Virus record (IMG/VR): IMGVR_UViG_3300032516_000159
Span: 1-26,876 of that record
Direction: 5' to 3' (one strand)
Length of the DNA: 26,876 nt
Origin: a virus
How positions within the stretch are numbered: position 1 is the first letter of the stretch; each line of letters opens with the position of its first letter. This document shows, in pieces, positions 26,844 to 26,876 of the stretch. The notes beneath the pieces are model-generated. The model was not told the DNA's origin, ran no database searches, and saw nothing but the letters and a program-made list of their open reading frames with translations. A program made the translations under genes and the position numbers.

Positions 26844-26876
26844 GGGTTCCTCCTGCTACTCGATGTGAACCGCACC

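Noticed and set aside
1-26876. tRNA genes, CRISPR arrays and insertion sequences
   Set aside because: I looked for cloverleaf-like TTCGANNC arms, regularly spaced repeats and transposase motifs and saw none I could support by eye. A tRNA search programme would be decisive for the first.

Overview
The window is a stretch of a double-stranded DNA tailed-phage genome (free phage or prophage; I see no integrase, tail or lysis gene, so lifestyle and host are open). Every gene I can support, 37 in all, lies on the minus strand, so the window reads from right to left. The phage assignment rests on a complete large terminase (Walker A, Walker B and RNase H-like nuclease acidic residues), a DUF1073-type portal, an SPP1 gp7/Mu gpF-type head morphogenesis domain and a primase/helicase pair. 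I cannot name the host. The bacterial sigma70-like promoters and GGAGG ribosome sites only say it is a bacterium.

Right arm (about 26843 down to 18584): 28 small, tightly packed genes, mostly of unknown function. Many start by ATGA, GTGA or TGATG overlap with the gene before, so they are probably translationally coupled. Several encode CxxC zinc-knuckle proteins. Recognisable members are a DUF2493/SLOG-type protein (23060-23407), a protein with a C-terminal OB-like segment (21216-22121) and several small families that recur in phages. The cluster is punctuated by a family of near-identical promoters (TKGACT, 17 bases ending in TGTGG, then TAATAT or TATACT), often fused directly to a strong ribosome site, giving a very short leader.

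Replication block (18352 to 16109): a small YozE-like protein, a primase-polymerase (AEP/Prim-Pol) and a RepA-like AAA ATPase with a C-terminal winged helix. It is followed by a 430-base non-coding region carrying seven copies of a CGCTACGT-type repeat and a strong promoter (TTGACA-17-TATGCT) that starts the structural operon.

Structural block (15676 to 1): a zinc-knuckle protein in the small-terminase position, the large terminase, the portal, a 728-residue tagged minor-head-like protein, a 3047-residue giant protein and a further tagged protein that runs off the left edge. The last three are strings of enzyme-like domains (ADP-ribosyltransferase folds, GNAT acetyltransferases, a ParB/sulfiredoxin-like domain, an RSH-type HD (p)ppGpp-hydrolase-like domain, a 2H phosphoesterase and a transglutaminase-like Cys-His-Asp domain). 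The domains are separated by a recurring short tag, R-x-x-G-x-x-x-G-H-x-F-x-G-N-Q-[WYF]-T, or a GGPGSG...-type tag. A degenerate copy of the first tag sits in the C-terminus of the portal. The head morphogenesis domain in the giant protein is interrupted by an Ala1 (class 2-like) intein with a Vsr-like nuclease insert. My reading, which is inference, is that this is a capsid-loaded cargo system: host-manipulating enzymes made as tagged modules together with head proteins.
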